A DNA stretch of 64,000 nucleotides from assembly GCA_028866775.1 (NCBI GenBank), contig JAGWHK010000003.1:62001-126000 (forward strand). Direction: 5' to 3'. Source of the stretch: Microcaldota archaeon. Its GTDB lineage: Archaea > Micrarchaeota > Micrarchaeia > Micrarchaeales > Micrarchaeaceae. The notes below the pieces were generated by a model. That model searched no databases and was not told where the DNA came from. It was given only the letters and a program-made list of their open reading frames with translations. Positions 31,683-40,465 of this stretch are shown here, in pieces; positions within the stretch are counted from its first letter, which is position 1; each line of letters begins with the position of its first letter. A program made the translations under genes and the position numbers.

Positions 31683-32321
31683 TTAATCCACAGGGGAGCA
31701 TACTGTGACAATACCGATATCGATTGTGATTAAGGGATTGGCATTGGCTTGCTTTTTTATATCGATAAGCTCGGATCCTGTGAATTTGAAGCCGGCTGCC
31801 ACCATTGACGCTTGTTTGACCGCCCCAGCCGCAATTATCTGCCTGAGGGGATCCTTCACCTCGGATCTTAGCTTTCGCATGTTTTCGTCGGAAATCAGAT
31901 CCGGAAACTTTAGCAGAAACTGTGCCGCTTCTGTTACGTGCCCGGTAGCCAGGTAACCGGTAATGCTGTCTTTGCGTATACTTTCGTAGAACGGCAGGGC
32001 CCTGAGCTCCGCTCTGGTAAGATGGAAGCCGGTGGCAATAGCTGACAGGCGGTCGGAGTGATAGAAGTATTCGGTGTGCTCTTTCATCGTAGCCAATATT
32101 CTTGGGACAAATCGTTCAACGTCCTCGCGCCTTAGTTTGTATTTTGCTGCCTGTCTGGCACCCTCCTCAATCGGCCAGAGGGTCTTTTCGTAGTAGCTTC
32201 TGCCTATTTCGCGGTTGTTTAGGGCCTCGCGAACGGCCTTAATGCCATCATTTCTGAGAAGGGGCAATAGGACTTCGCTCGCCCTTTCCTGAGACAGCGG
32301 TTTGTCCATCGTAGCATTCAT
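31683..32321 (-). CDS. Helical-repeat protein
   Basis: 212 residues, almost all helix, with repeat texture (TGYLATGHVTEAAQFLLKF, AAGAVKQASMVAAGFKF) like the solenoid at 2621. GTGATAAC before the ATG and a TATATATTTGAA promoter (about 32350) are visible. Function unknown. Confidence 0.65.
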   Translation of the reverse strand: MNATMDKPLSQERASEVLLPLLRNDGIKAVREALNNREIGRSYYEKTLWPIEEGARQAAKYKLRREDVERFVPRILATMKEHTEYFYHSDRLSAIATGFHLTRAELRALPFYESIRKDSITGYLATGHVTEAAQFLLKFPDLISDENMRKLRSEVKDPLRQIIAAGAVKQASMVAAGFKFTGSELIDIKKQANANPLITIDIGIVTVCSPVD

Positions 32322-32360
32322 GTTATCACACCGGTTCTGATGACCTTTTTCAAATATATA

Positions 32361-32738
32361 TTACTTCCTGAGTCCTTGTCGGCGATCAGCAGCATTGGCC
32401 AGCCTTTTGCTGAAATCGCGCCGCAACGCCCGCCTTATCTCGCTGCCCCCTATCTGCCCGAATGCCTCCTCAAGAGATACCCTGTCGGTTCCGTCTACCT
32501 TCTGGCCCCTCATGAGAGCATATGCCCTAACGAGGATCCCGAGGGTCTGCGGCCCTATTCCGTCTTTCCTAAACCCGCCGAAGTAGTCGCGTATCATCCT
32601 TACGGATGCCTTCTTGGTGCTGGCGTAGCTCGAATGCCCTGCGGCCTTCGCCTGCCACCATCCGGAGGGGTCCCTTTCCGTCGATATGACGAGCCTGTTC
32701 TCTTTCCTTCTCGCATCGAGCTTTTTCGGCATGCCCAT
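32361..32738 (-). CDS. Hypothetical protein
   Basis: 125 residues, very basic, helical C-terminus (SLEEAFGQIGGSEIRRALRR). Start is ambiguous: ATG 32738, or TTG 32762 eight codons upstream. No family recognised. Confidence 0.55.
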   Translation of the reverse strand: MGMPKKLDARRKENRLVISTERDPSGWWQAKAAGHSSYASTKKASVRMIRDYFGGFRKDGIGPQTLGILVRAYALMRGQKVDGTDRVSLEEAFGQIGGSEIRRALRRDFSKRLANAADRRQGLRK

Positions 32739-32783
32739 AGATTTACCGTATTTTGTTTCCAATGATTTTATGGCCCTGCCAGT

Positions 32784-32939
32784 TCAGCGTATGAGCCGAG
32801 GCCTTTGACCAGGATAAGTAGGTACATAGGTCTCAGCAACCTCCTGCCTTGGTTGCTGCTCTTTCTGGTCCTGTGGCTGGCGCAGGAGAGTTTTTACTTG
32901 CTTCGATTTCCTTTGCGAAACTGTTTTGATCTTGCCCAT
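32784..32939 (-). CDS. Small basic protein (51 aa)
   Basis: 51 residues, Lys/Gln/Arg-rich and probably disordered. ATG 32939 is chosen because TATATATCTGGAAAA lies about 30 bases upstream; the frame above it is promoter. Function unknown. Confidence 0.5.
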   Translation of the reverse strand: MGKIKTVSQRKSKQVKTLLRQPQDQKEQQPRQEVAETYVPTYPGQRPRLIR

Positions 32940-33000
32940 ATAACCACACCATAACTTGGTCTTTTCCAGATATATATCCCTTACCAAGCGCCTTTCTGGA

Positions 33001-33648
33001 TCAGGTGAACTTCAATGGGCCAAACCTTGAGCCGAACCCTCCGGAGTCACCGTCGCCCTTCTGGTAGAAAAGATAGGGAGCAGGTCCATCGTAGGCGTAT
33101 ATGCAGAATCCGTCCTCTATGAGCTTCCAGCGCTCCGAGGCGTGATCCAGGAATAGCCTTTTGCCCTCGAAGTTTATGTCTTCGACCGCCTTCATGCCGG
33201 CCATGAACGCTGCCGAGATCGGTATTTGGGCAGTCATGGTCATGAGTTCCGCGCCGCTTATCTTCCGGGAAAGCTCATCCTTGGCGACATCCCTTGCGGT
33301 CTCCATGGCCAACTGGACGTCCGAGCTCCTGCGATGTATTTTCGAGATTACCGGTATCATGCGGCAACCATCCTCGAATATGGAGTCTAGCTCCATGGGT
33401 TTCCTGAATGTTACCCGCCTCAGGATGTCCTTGCATGCCCATGCAAAGTTGGCCTCTTTGAATGCGTTTTCGAGTGTGCTGGAGGAGAAGACCCTTGCGC
33501 CAGCGGGCACCTCTGGAAGCTTCCTGCCGCTCAGGCTCAACATGCTGAACGAGCTTATGCCCTCTATGAACTCCCTTATTCCTTCTGCGTTCCTTTCGGG
33601 AAGACTTGGCAGATTCAGCTTTTCAAACCTTCTGCTCTTTTCCACCAT
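33001..33648 (-). CDS. Hypothetical protein
   Basis: 215 residues, soluble, helical with a C-terminal aromatic, glycine-rich end. CTGATCGC stands before the ATG. Last gene of the 35290-33001 operon. Family not recognised. Confidence 0.62.
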   Translation of the reverse strand: MVEKSRRFEKLNLPSLPERNAEGIREFIEGISSFSMLSLSGRKLPEVPAGARVFSSSTLENAFKEANFAWACKDILRRVTFRKPMELDSIFEDGCRMIPVISKIHRRSSDVQLAMETARDVAKDELSRKISGAELMTMTAQIPISAAFMAGMKAVEDINFEGKRLFLDHASERWKLIEDGFCIYAYDGPAPYLFYQKGDGDSGGFGSRFGPLKFT

Positions 33649-33681
33649 GCGATCAGCCCGGCAATCCCTCGCCCAATCCCA

Positions 33682-34722
33682 TCACTTGAATGTTTTCAGC
33701 ACTGTCTCCGCGTAGGTCGCCTTCGAGAGCTTCAGCCTGTCATAGAGGCCCCTTGCTATCCCCTCGCCGGAGAGCTTGCAGTGGAAGAAGAAGTCCTGCA
33801 TCGTGTTCGTTATGTCGGTTATCCGCCCCTTCGAGAGGTCGGTTACGAACTCCAGGAGCGCGTTGCCCCTCAGGCCAAAATGCACGGTGGATCCCGCCTT
33901 GTCGAACTGAAATGGCAGCACGTGGCGAGGATCGGCGCTGTGGACAGGGGCCCTGTCGGGATCCCTCTGGTAGACTATCTCGTCCTGCCTCTTGTTCTCC
34001 TTTGTGGAGACAGCAGAGGATGAGAGGTAGTTGAGGTACGCAAGCGGCATCGGTATCTGCAGCAGCCTGTCCATTCCCTCCTTAGTCGCGAAATCCGAGC
34101 GCCAGGTCGCCCACATGACCGAGGTCTTGAGCCATGTCGTCCTGTCGAGGTTTACATCGTCGCCGAAGAAGACGTTGTCCTTCTGGAAGGTGAGCATGTT
34201 GCATGGGAATGAGACGAAGAAGCAGGGTTCGCCATTCGATTTAACAAGTATCGGGAAGTCTGCATTCAGCGGGCTGAGCCTGCGCTTCACCTCATTGCCG
34301 TTCTCGTGCGCGGTTATCGATATTATCTGGCCGTTGAAGGATTCGATTAGGGCTGGCGGGAGACCGTAGGCGCCCTTCGGCCCGTCCTTGACCTCGCCCC
34401 TGCCCTTCATCTCCTCGAGCTGTCTCAGCGTCCCCGGCTTGACCTCTATCACAAGAACATCCCTGTACATCTCGCAGTCCGCCCTGCGGGGGTTGTACCT
34501 TATTATGAAGCGCGGGTTGCGAGATACCCACTTGTTTCTGTCGCTGCTGTCCCTCCCGTTGCCCTTGTGTATCGGGGCGTGACCATCAGGGAGCTTCTGG
34601 CTCTTGAGTGCGGCCTCTGACTCGGCCCTGGAGCACCTCCGGAACAGGTACTCTGGCTCTGTGTCGATCTCCTTCCTCGGGCCTACCGGGAGGTCTTTTG
34701 CATGCGAAATCGTCTTGTCCAT
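33682..34722 (-). CDS. Possible ADP-ribosyltransferase-like protein
   Basis: 346 residues. The first third reads EPEYLFRRCSRAESEAALKS, then KWVSRNPRFIIRYN, then DVLVIEVKPGTLRQLEE. This order (Arg on the first strand, Ser/Thr strand, then a strand with Glu) resembles the R-S-E core of ART-fold enzymes, but the match is weak and the catalytic Glu is uncertain. The C-terminal two thirds are unrecognised. Its ATG directly follows the TAA of the gene before (TAAATG). Confidence 0.55.
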   Translation of the reverse strand: MDKTISHAKDLPVGPRKEIDTEPEYLFRRCSRAESEAALKSQKLPDGHAPIHKGNGRDSSDRNKWVSRNPRFIIRYNPRRADCEMYRDVLVIEVKPGTLRQLEEMKGRGEVKDGPKGAYGLPPALIESFNGQIISITAHENGNEVKRRLSPLNADFPILVKSNGEPCFFVSFPCNMLTFQKDNVFFGDDVNLDRTTWLKTSVMWATWRSDFATKEGMDRLLQIPMPLAYLNYLSSSAVSTKENKRQDEIVYQRDPDRAPVHSADPRHVLPFQFDKAGSTVHFGLRGNALLEFVTDLSKGRITDITNTMQDFFFHCKLSGEGIARGLYDRLKLSKATYAETVLKTFK

Positions 34723-34995
34723 TTATTCCACTCTTTCCTCTCTGAGCTCCTCTCTCCGGAGGGCTTTCTGTATCTTATTCGTGAAGCGTTTGGGTGGCCG
34801 ATGTTCTGCCAGGAAGTCCTTTGTGATTGCCTGATAGTGGTCCTTCCCGTCAGGTGTTGCTCCCTGTACCCATACGTGAAGCTTGCCATTGGGATATGGT
34901 ATGGGCTCCATGTCGTCCCATTTGACCTTTGAGCCTCTCCTCAAGATCTCAAACTCGCGCTCTCTCTGTCTTTGCGCCCTGTTCTTCCTGCCCAA
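34723..34995 (-). CDS. Small basic hypothetical protein
   Basis: 90 residues from TTG 34995, chosen because CGTGATAAA, the ribosome site used throughout this island, stands immediately before it; the longer frame would overlap the lipoprotein gene by 80 bases. Very basic N-terminus (RKNRAQRQREREFEILRRGS), then a beta segment (GKLHVWVQGATPDGKDHY). Function unknown. Confidence 0.6.
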   Translation of the reverse strand: MGRKNRAQRQREREFEILRRGSKVKWDDMEPIPYPNGKLHVWVQGATPDGKDHYQAITKDFLAEHRPPKRFTNKIQKALRREELREERVE

Positions 34996-35020
34996 TTTAT
35001 CACGTTTCTGCGTAAGTTGC

Positions 35021-35290
35021 CTATCTGCGTCTGCGGTGCTCCCAGTGGCCCCAGCCTTGTCGGTGGCGGTCAGGGACCCATATGAATCCCTCTCGCACAA
35101 TTATTGTCGGGGTGCGTATCTCGACTATGGGTTCTGGTATGACAATGGTTGGAGGCGTTACGGCGAACCTTGGGGGGACTACCACGCAGCTGGTTGTGGT
35201 CGCTGCTAATGTGCCCGCGGCGGCCAACGCCAGAGTGCCGTCCCTTAGGATCTTCCCATAGGATTTGGGCTTCGAGGCAGTTTTGTCCAT
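35021..35290 (-). CDS. Lipoprotein with YXWGXW-like C-terminus
   Basis: 89 residues. The signal KSYGKILRDGTLALAAAGTL ends in a lipobox (ATTTSC). A Pro/Val/Ile-rich stretch follows, then GFIWVPDRHRQGWGHWEHRRRR-like end, which recalls YXWGXW lipoprotein repeats. The signal peptide matches that at 30784 residue for residue at most positions. GCGTGATATT precedes the ATG; promoter TATATATTTGAAAAA. Head of the 35290-33001 operon. Confidence 0.7.
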   Translation of the reverse strand: MDKTASKPKSYGKILRDGTLALAAAGTLAATTTSCVVVPPRFAVTPPTIVIPEPIVEIRTPTIIVREGFIWVPDRHRQGWGHWEHRRRR

Positions 35291-35354
35291 AATATCACGC
35301 TATGATTGCGATTTTTCAAATATATATAGCTAGCTTTCCTTCGACGGTAAAGCG

Positions 35355-35591
35355 CTATCTGCCAATTGCGTCCCTTATCCTGCGGTCAGGCACTTCCCGC
35401 AGCAGGTTTCCGAGTTCTCCCTGTTTTCCAGTTGCTGCCTTGCTTTCCGAAGCGTTTCTGCGAGGGAGATGACTCTTCACCATGGTGGCAAAGTGCAGTC
35501 GATCGAACGAGCGTTCAAGAACCTCTTTTGCTGTTTCAGGGTCCTCGATGGCCTCCCTTGATGGGAGCCTAGTTCGTAGTGGCTTGTGCAT
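35355..35591 (-). CDS. Small hypothetical protein
   Basis: 78 residues, basic, helical. TATA (TAATATATTAGG) about 30 bases before the ATG. Family unknown. Confidence 0.55.
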   Translation of the reverse strand: MHKPLRTRLPSREAIEDPETAKEVLERSFDRLHFATMVKSHLPRRNASESKAATGKQGELGNLLREVPDRRIRDAIGR

Positions 35592-35652
35592 GGTATATTC
35601 CCCCCTTTCCTAATATATTAGCCTTTTGCAAAAGCATGACATCCGACGTTGA

Positions 35653-36105
35653 TCAGGGGCGGTCGGCCTCTAGTGTTATGGTAACCCCGTCGAAGTCCAC
35701 GAGCCTGAACTGGGGCGTCGAGCGAAGCTCCGAGACCACCATGGGCGTGAACTCAAAGTTCGAGGCGACGCGCAGGAACTGGTCCTGGAATTCCACATTC
35801 AGCTCGCAAGCCCTGGAGCCGAATTTGAGCACCAGGTTCTCGGAGTCGTAACTCGCCTTGCTGAACCTTACTGTCGGGTTTTCGGTGCTGCCGAGCTCCT
35901 GCCCGACCCTGAGAAGCAGGTTGTGGACCCTCGCCTTCTTCCGCTCTATGTCCATGCTGTCTTGCACGGCATGGTCCCTCTCCTGCACGAGCTCGGCCAC
36001 TGTCATCCCGTTCCTGGCCTTTACAGTGGTTCTCCAGTCCGTGCCGTTGTTCTGCGGCACCTGGACCGCAGTTGTGCTTGCCTCCTTTGAGATCTCTGTA
36101 GGCAT
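35653..36105 (-). CDS. Hypothetical protein
   Basis: 150 residues: a disordered N-terminus, a coiled-coil-like middle (AELVQERDHAVQDSMDIERK), then a beta-rich C-domain (NLVLKFGSRACELNVEFQ). A frame on the same strand at 35753 is a shadow. Function unknown. Confidence 0.62.
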   Translation of the reverse strand: MPTEISKEASTTAVQVPQNNGTDWRTTVKARNGMTVAELVQERDHAVQDSMDIERKKARVHNLLLRVGQELGSTENPTVRFSKASYDSENLVLKFGSRACELNVEFQDQFLRVASNFEFTPMVVSELRSTPQFRLVDFDGVTITLEADRP

Positions 36106-36212
36106 ATAACCAACCCAAACCAGAGTAGGGTCGGTTTTTCAGATATTTATAGATATCTAAGTGCCTCCAGGGCTTGCGCTAGGAGTCGTTTGTTCTTGCT
36201 GAGAAAGAGTCC

Positions 36213-36392
36213 TTAGGTCCTGAGCTTTATGCCGAGGCTCGAGAGAACCTGTTTCGCCTCCACCCTGAGCAGGGTCGTGGCCGCTGCCGCGCCCGCGCCA
36301 AGGATCAATGCCTCCTCTGTCGCCTTGATCGGGTTTATCTTTGCGGTGGCTATTAGTCCCTTCACTATTCCTATGGGGCTAGTAATCAGCAT
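36213..36392 (-). CDS. Small Ala-rich protein (59 aa)
   Basis: 59 residues; an Ala/Gly/Leu-rich segment (ALILGAGAAAATTLL) is possibly membrane-associated. ATG 36392 fits TGATATT and the TATATATCTG promoter directly upstream; the frame above is promoter. Confidence 0.55.
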   Translation of the reverse strand: MLITSPIGIVKGLIATAKINPIKATEEALILGAGAAAATTLLRVEAKQVLSSLGIKLRT

Positions 36393-36445
36393 AATATCAT
36401 TCCTGCGCTGCAGATATATAAAGATTGCGTTCCTCTTCGGTATCC

Positions 36446-36994
36446 TCACTTGCCGGCCTTGAGGTCTGGCCTGGAGGTGGTCCTCAGCATCATCGTCGAC
36501 ATCGCGGCCACGGCGCGCAGCGGCGCCCGTATCATGCCCTTTTGTTCTGCCGGAAGGCCTATTTTCAGGAACTCCCTCGCAACATCGTCGACCGCCTTTG
36601 CTATCAGCTTCATCTCTGTTGGAGACCGTACAGCCTCTGACCTGAAGCTCGGCTCGCCCCTCAGTATCGGTGCCAGGTTGACCCCGGATGAGAGGTAGTT
36701 TAGCTGAAGATCGTAGGCGTCTAGGCGCTTCTCAACGAGCTCAGAAGGCTTCCCGGATAGAGTGAGCACATATGCGGCCATTTTGTTCAGCTGGGCGGCA
36801 TAGGCGGTGGCGTTGAATCTGTCGGCCCTGCTGGAGCCCTGCATCGATGCCAGCGCCTCGGCGGCGACAGAGAGGTTCTGCGCTATGCCGGCCGCCACCG
36901 CGGGCTCTGACTTGAACTCCTTGAACATCCTCGCGGTCTCGAACAGTATCTTCACGGTCGTCCCAGTAGATACTATGGTTGCGCTCTTTGCCAT
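36446..36994 (-). CDS. Helical hypothetical protein
   Basis: 182 residues, nearly all helix, soluble. GCGTGATAAG before the ATG and CATATATATTTC promoter upstream. No family recognised. Confidence 0.62.
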   Translation of the reverse strand: MAKSATIVSTGTTVKILFETARMFKEFKSEPAVAAGIAQNLSVAAEALASMQGSSRADRFNATAYAAQLNKMAAYVLTLSGKPSELVEKRLDAYDLQLNYLSSGVNLAPILRGEPSFRSEAVRSPTEMKLIAKAVDDVAREFLKIGLPAEQKGMIRAPLRAVAAMSTMMLRTTSRPDLKAGK

Positions 36995-37061
36995 CTTATC
37001 ACGCTACTATTCCGACGCCCGAAATATATATGCCTTGCTGTGTTTTCTGTGTTTTCCGGGC

Positions 37062-37253
37062 TTACAGCTCCTTGTAGGACTGCGAGGTTCTAATCCTCAG
37101 TCCCGGATGCGCAGGCTGCATAGGAACGTGAACCCTGGTTCCGGGCTTTGAGAGCGGTTCCATAAGATCCCTCCTTACTCCCCATGTTTCCCGCATCAGG
37201 TCGAAGCCGTTCACCGCATGCCGTACAGGTCCCTTTGTTTTTGTGTTGGTCAT
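37062..37253 (-). CDS. Small hypothetical protein (63 aa)
   Basis: 63 residues, basic, proline-containing. It starts 10 bases after the stop of the gene at 37264, so it is probably in the same transcript. Unknown. Confidence 0.5.
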   Translation of the reverse strand: MTNTKTKGPVRHAVNGFDLMRETWGVRRDLMEPLSKPGTRVHVPMQPAHPGLRIRTSQSYKEL

Positions 37254-37263
37254 TGAATCAGCG

Positions 37264-37695
37264 TTAGTATAAAACCCCTCTCTGGGTGAGGATTTGGTCT
37301 AGCATCCCGAACCCGACTCCAGTATTGGCAGGCATGTTGCTCACGGCTATGTAGTCAGGCAGGTTATAGAAGGTACCGGACTCTACCTGCCGCACGCTCA
37401 GCTTTGCATCTACGAGCCTTGCCTCTGACGCAGTCCCGGAGAGCATCTCCTCATCAGGCTTCCTGAAGGTCCCGAAGCGGATAACCAGCTTTGCATTATC
37501 GCAGTTGCGGACCTCCATGACAGAGTATTTCATCATGAACGGGAACTCGCCCCTGAGCAGCTTCTTGAGGTCAGAGCTCTGCACCACAGGCACCCTCTCT
37601 ATTGGGGCCGGCTGCCGTATCAGGAGGGCAACCGCGTTGGCATCAGCACTTTTCGTGGCCGCTGCAGTACCCGGAACCAGAGTTGAATTCAGCAT
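37264..37695 (-). CDS. Hypothetical protein
   Basis: 143 residues, beta-rich (YSVMEVRNCDNAKLVIRFG, ARLVDAKLSVRQVESG). ATG 37695 follows GCGTGAAAAT and TTTATATAACC. Weak resemblance to the C-domain of the gene at 35653. Function unknown. Confidence 0.62.
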   Translation of the reverse strand: MLNSTLVPGTAAATKSADANAVALLIRQPAPIERVPVVQSSDLKKLLRGEFPFMMKYSVMEVRNCDNAKLVIRFGTFRKPDEEMLSGTASEARLVDAKLSVRQVESGTFYNLPDYIAVSNMPANTGVGFGMLDQILTQRGVLY

Positions 37696-37887
37696 ATTTT
37701 CACGCAACTTTCAACGTATCTGGTTATATAAAAGGCCAGCTACCTTATACGCTTATTGACGTTCAGCAACAGGCAAAACGGCTGGTTGTGGGGCCGCTGT
37801 GAGGCACAATATACAGCAAACGACGTATATTCAGGACACCTATTTATACTTGGAGGAAGAGCAACTTCTCCATAAACAAGGCGTTCC

Positions 37888-38409
37888 ATGCAGACTAACG
37901 CAACTAGGGGGATAACCCAGAAGGACAATGAGCTCGTGAGACGTATAGGCGAGCTCGCAGCGTCAAAGTCCAAGCTCACCAAGGAGGATTACCAGGATCT
38001 GGCATTGGGTTTCTCGCGCCTATCGGGGAAGACGAGTGACATAACCACTGCGATAGAGCTGCACAGAAGCGCAGGACTCTGCGCCGTGGCGGCTGGAATG
38101 CCGGAGTTGGCCAGGACGCAGGCAGTCAAGGCCGACGCCCTTACAAAGGCATTCAATAGCGAGATCGAGCTGCGTGCGTTCGGCACGCCCGGCCCGGCTG
38201 AGTTTGAGCTGGCGCTTCGCAAGGTCGCCAGGTTCAACCCGGCCCCAGGCTATCTGCTCAGGGAGGGGAACGCGGCGTTGCAGGCAACTGCAGGGATGGC
38301 CATGATCGTCAATTCGGACCCTGAGGAAAAGGTGGTTCCCAGGGCAGTGGCAGATCTCGGGATCGCCGGCCTTTTCAGGCGCGCTGGCCAGCCTGAGCAG
38401 AGTGCTTAA
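37888..38409 (+). CDS. Helical, TPR-like hypothetical protein
   Basis: 173 residues, helical with a TPR-like pair (DITTAIELHRSAGLCAVAAG, ELARTQAVKADALTKAF). TATTTATACTT promoter about 35 bases upstream. 15 bases before the Nudix gene. Unknown. Confidence 0.62.
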   Translation: MQTNATRGITQKDNELVRRIGELAASKSKLTKEDYQDLALGFSRLSGKTSDITTAIELHRSAGLCAVAAGMPELARTQAVKADALTKAFNSEIELRAFGTPGPAEFELALRKVARFNPAPGYLLREGNAALQATAGMAMIVNSDPEEKVVPRAVADLGIAGLFRRAGQPEQSA

Positions 38410-38424
38410 TAGCCTGTTTCTCCA

Positions 38425-38931
38425 ATGCTAATGGATCGGATGCCAAGGCCGCGCCTCAAGTTGGTGAAGAAGCCCGGTGCAACCGCGATGCTCGTCAACG
38501 GCGGAAGCATTCTGCTGCTTAAGAGGATAAGCATCCCGTTCATTATCAACCCTGGCATGTGGTTCTTTGTCGGGGGAGCCATAAAGCATGGAGAGCGCCC
38601 GATTGACGCGGCCTATAGGGAGATCGGGGAGGAGACCGGCATAATGCCGGCAGAGCTCGAGAAGGTCTCAAGCATCAGCGCCACTGTTTCTGATATAAGG
38701 AAGGGTTTAAGATGGCGTAACAGGCTCTTCTTGTTCCGGTCCAGGACCAGGAGGGTGAGGCTCAATTTTGAGCACACCACATATCGCTGGGTGCCCCTAG
38801 GGGAGTTGGGAAAGTATCCAGAGTTGGCCGAGTCGGTGGCGGGGTATGGGAAGTTACTGGATGCCCCTGCGGATCACATTCACCGGAAGCGGGGTGGCAA
38901 CAGGCGGCACAAAGGTGGGAGAAAGCTTTGA
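38425..38931 (+). CDS. Nudix hydrolase
   Basis: 168 residues. Complete Nudix box GAIKHGERPIDAAYREIGEE followed by TGI (G-x5-E-x7-REUxEExGU). It hydrolyses a nucleoside diphosphate linked to another group; substrate not predictable. A basic 20-residue tail overlaps the 3' end of the convergent gene at 38854 by 78 bases. Confidence 0.92.
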   Translation: MLMDRMPRPRLKLVKKPGATAMLVNGGSILLLKRISIPFIINPGMWFFVGGAIKHGERPIDAAYREIGEETGIMPAELEKVSSISATVSDIRKGLRWRNRLFLFRSRTRRVRLNFEHTTYRWVPLGELGKYPELAESVAGYGKLLDAPADHIHRKRGGNRRHKGGRKL

Positions 38932-39357
38932 CTGGGGCAGGTATGGGCTGCTGTGAGGCTTCTCAGCCATACGCGCTGTTGCGCCCTCGTGGTGCCTCTT
39001 GCGCTCATCCCTTCTGAGGTAGAGCTGGTATCTCTGCGCCCTCGCCGCGACCTCGCGCATTTCCTTGTCATCCCTGCCTACCTTTCCCCTCATCAGCCTC
39101 GCGACGTTGGGGCTCAGGTTCATGTTCATCCATGCCTGGGACCTTATGACCCTGTCGTTGCTGTTGATCGCGACCAGCTGGACCTCCGGAAGGATGGTAG
39201 AGAAGGCCATGTTCCTGGCCTTCACGAACGCGTCTGCGTCCTTGGGGCTGCCCCCTAGGTTTTCTGCCCTCATTATGTAGAGTATTGCATCCGCTGTCCA
39301 AGCATCAATCTTGCTTATTGTGCCATGTTCTTTCCTGCGCTTCTTTGTATTGCTCAT
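38854..39357 (-). CDS. Basic helical hypothetical protein
   Basis: 167 residues, helical in the first 120 and proline-rich at the end. ATG 39357 is used. The 3' end overlaps the Nudix gene on the other strand. No family recognised. Confidence 0.58.
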   Translation of the reverse strand: MSNTKKRRKEHGTISKIDAWTADAILYIMRAENLGGSPKDADAFVKARNMAFSTILPEVQLVAINSNDRVIRSQAWMNMNLSPNVARLMRGKVGRDDKEMREVAARAQRYQLYLRRDERKRHHEGATARMAEKPHSSPYLPQSKLSPTFVPPVATPLPVNVIRRGIQ

Positions 39358-39416
39358 CATAATCCCTGTGTTAAGTGCTAATGCTGGGTATTTTGTTACT
39401 CATGCGCCCAGGCTGG

Positions 39417-39959
39417 TCAGGCCTTGCGCTGCGCGCCATTATTCTTTGGCTGTGACCCTTCTGGTCTTTGCTCCACTGCTCGCATGCCTATATTTTCAAG
39501 CCTGCCCCTCAGGAAAGCTGCAGCGCTGTAATTCTGGCCTATAGTGGCACTGCTTATCATCTTCTCCAGGACCGCGGGCCTGAGATACGGGTTTCTTACA
39601 AGCTTATCGTAGACCTTGTGGGAGGGATCGCGTATGAGCCTGGTCTGGGCCTTCTCATGAGGTGTTGAACCGGCAAGCTCGATCCTCTGATCCAATGTCC
39701 CATCGGATGCTATCTTGAGCGCCTCCTCGACTGACATGCTGTGGTGCCTTGCCGTGGCCCACGTGGCGCTCTCCCCGCTGGGACTGTGACTTATCATGAT
39801 CTGAGGCTTGAATTCGTTGGGCATCGTCATCCTTAGCGGTACCTTTGAGGATCTTGCTGCCTTGTGGGCGCTGTGCAGGTTCTCCCTTGCCGTAACCTCG
39901 GAGAGCTTGGCCTCCGACTGCATGTAAGCGCTTCTTCGCAATTTTTGATTTGTTGACAT
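39417..39959 (-). CDS. Hypothetical protein with Leu-rich-variant-like helices
   Basis: 180 residues. The middle (ALKIASDGTLDQRIELAGS, IRDPSHKVYDKLVRNPYLRP) resembles short helical 'D.d..VR..la.np' repeats. AATGATATT before the ATG. Function unknown. Confidence 0.6.
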   Translation of the reverse strand: MSTNQKLRRSAYMQSEAKLSEVTARENLHSAHKAARSSKVPLRMTMPNEFKPQIMISHSPSGESATWATARHHSMSVEEALKIASDGTLDQRIELAGSTPHEKAQTRLIRDPSHKVYDKLVRNPYLRPAVLEKMISSATIGQNYSAAAFLRGRLENIGMRAVEQRPEGSQPKNNGAQRKA

Positions 39960-40082
39960 AATATCATTTCGTTACTTTCGCCCGACTGGATAAATCCAAT
40001 GTCGTGAGGTGCCCGCTTGGGAACCACGCTAGGTTGCTGTTCCTTCTATTATATAAAGCTTCCGTATGCTTGCGGTTCAAGC

Positions 40083-40391
40083 TTATTCGACTTCCCTTGT
40101 CGCGTCTGAAACCTTCCTCAGCAGGCTGGAAAGCGAGCGCCTGGCCCTTGAGATCCTTGCCAGCTCGATGTTGAGCGCATCCAGATCCGGTCCCTGGGGA
40201 AGCTCCTTGGCCGCCTTGGCGAGGTTATTGGATACCGTATCGAGCAGGATCGCGGCGTTTGTGGTCTGGAGCGCGGCAAGCCTGCTGCTGGACCTGAGGA
40301 CCTCGGAACCCTCCAGTAGGATCCTGACACTTGGTGTGAGCTTGGACCTGTCTATATGTCCCGGATAGTTCGTATGGTGTGCCCTCGTCAT
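40083..40391 (-). CDS. Small helical protein
   Basis: 102 residues forming two or three long helices (LEGSEVLRSSSRLAALQTTN; ALNIELARISRARRSLSSL). AAGTGATGAC before the ATG. Unknown. Confidence 0.58.
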   Translation of the reverse strand: MTRAHHTNYPGHIDRSKLTPSVRILLEGSEVLRSSSRLAALQTTNAAILLDTVSNNLAKAAKELPQGPDLDALNIELARISRARRSLSSLLRKVSDATREVE

Positions 40392-40465
40392 GTCATCACT
40401 TAACCTCGCATCATGAGTAGATAATTTCCCTCTCGTCCTTATATTTATACTTGCCGGTGCTCCGG

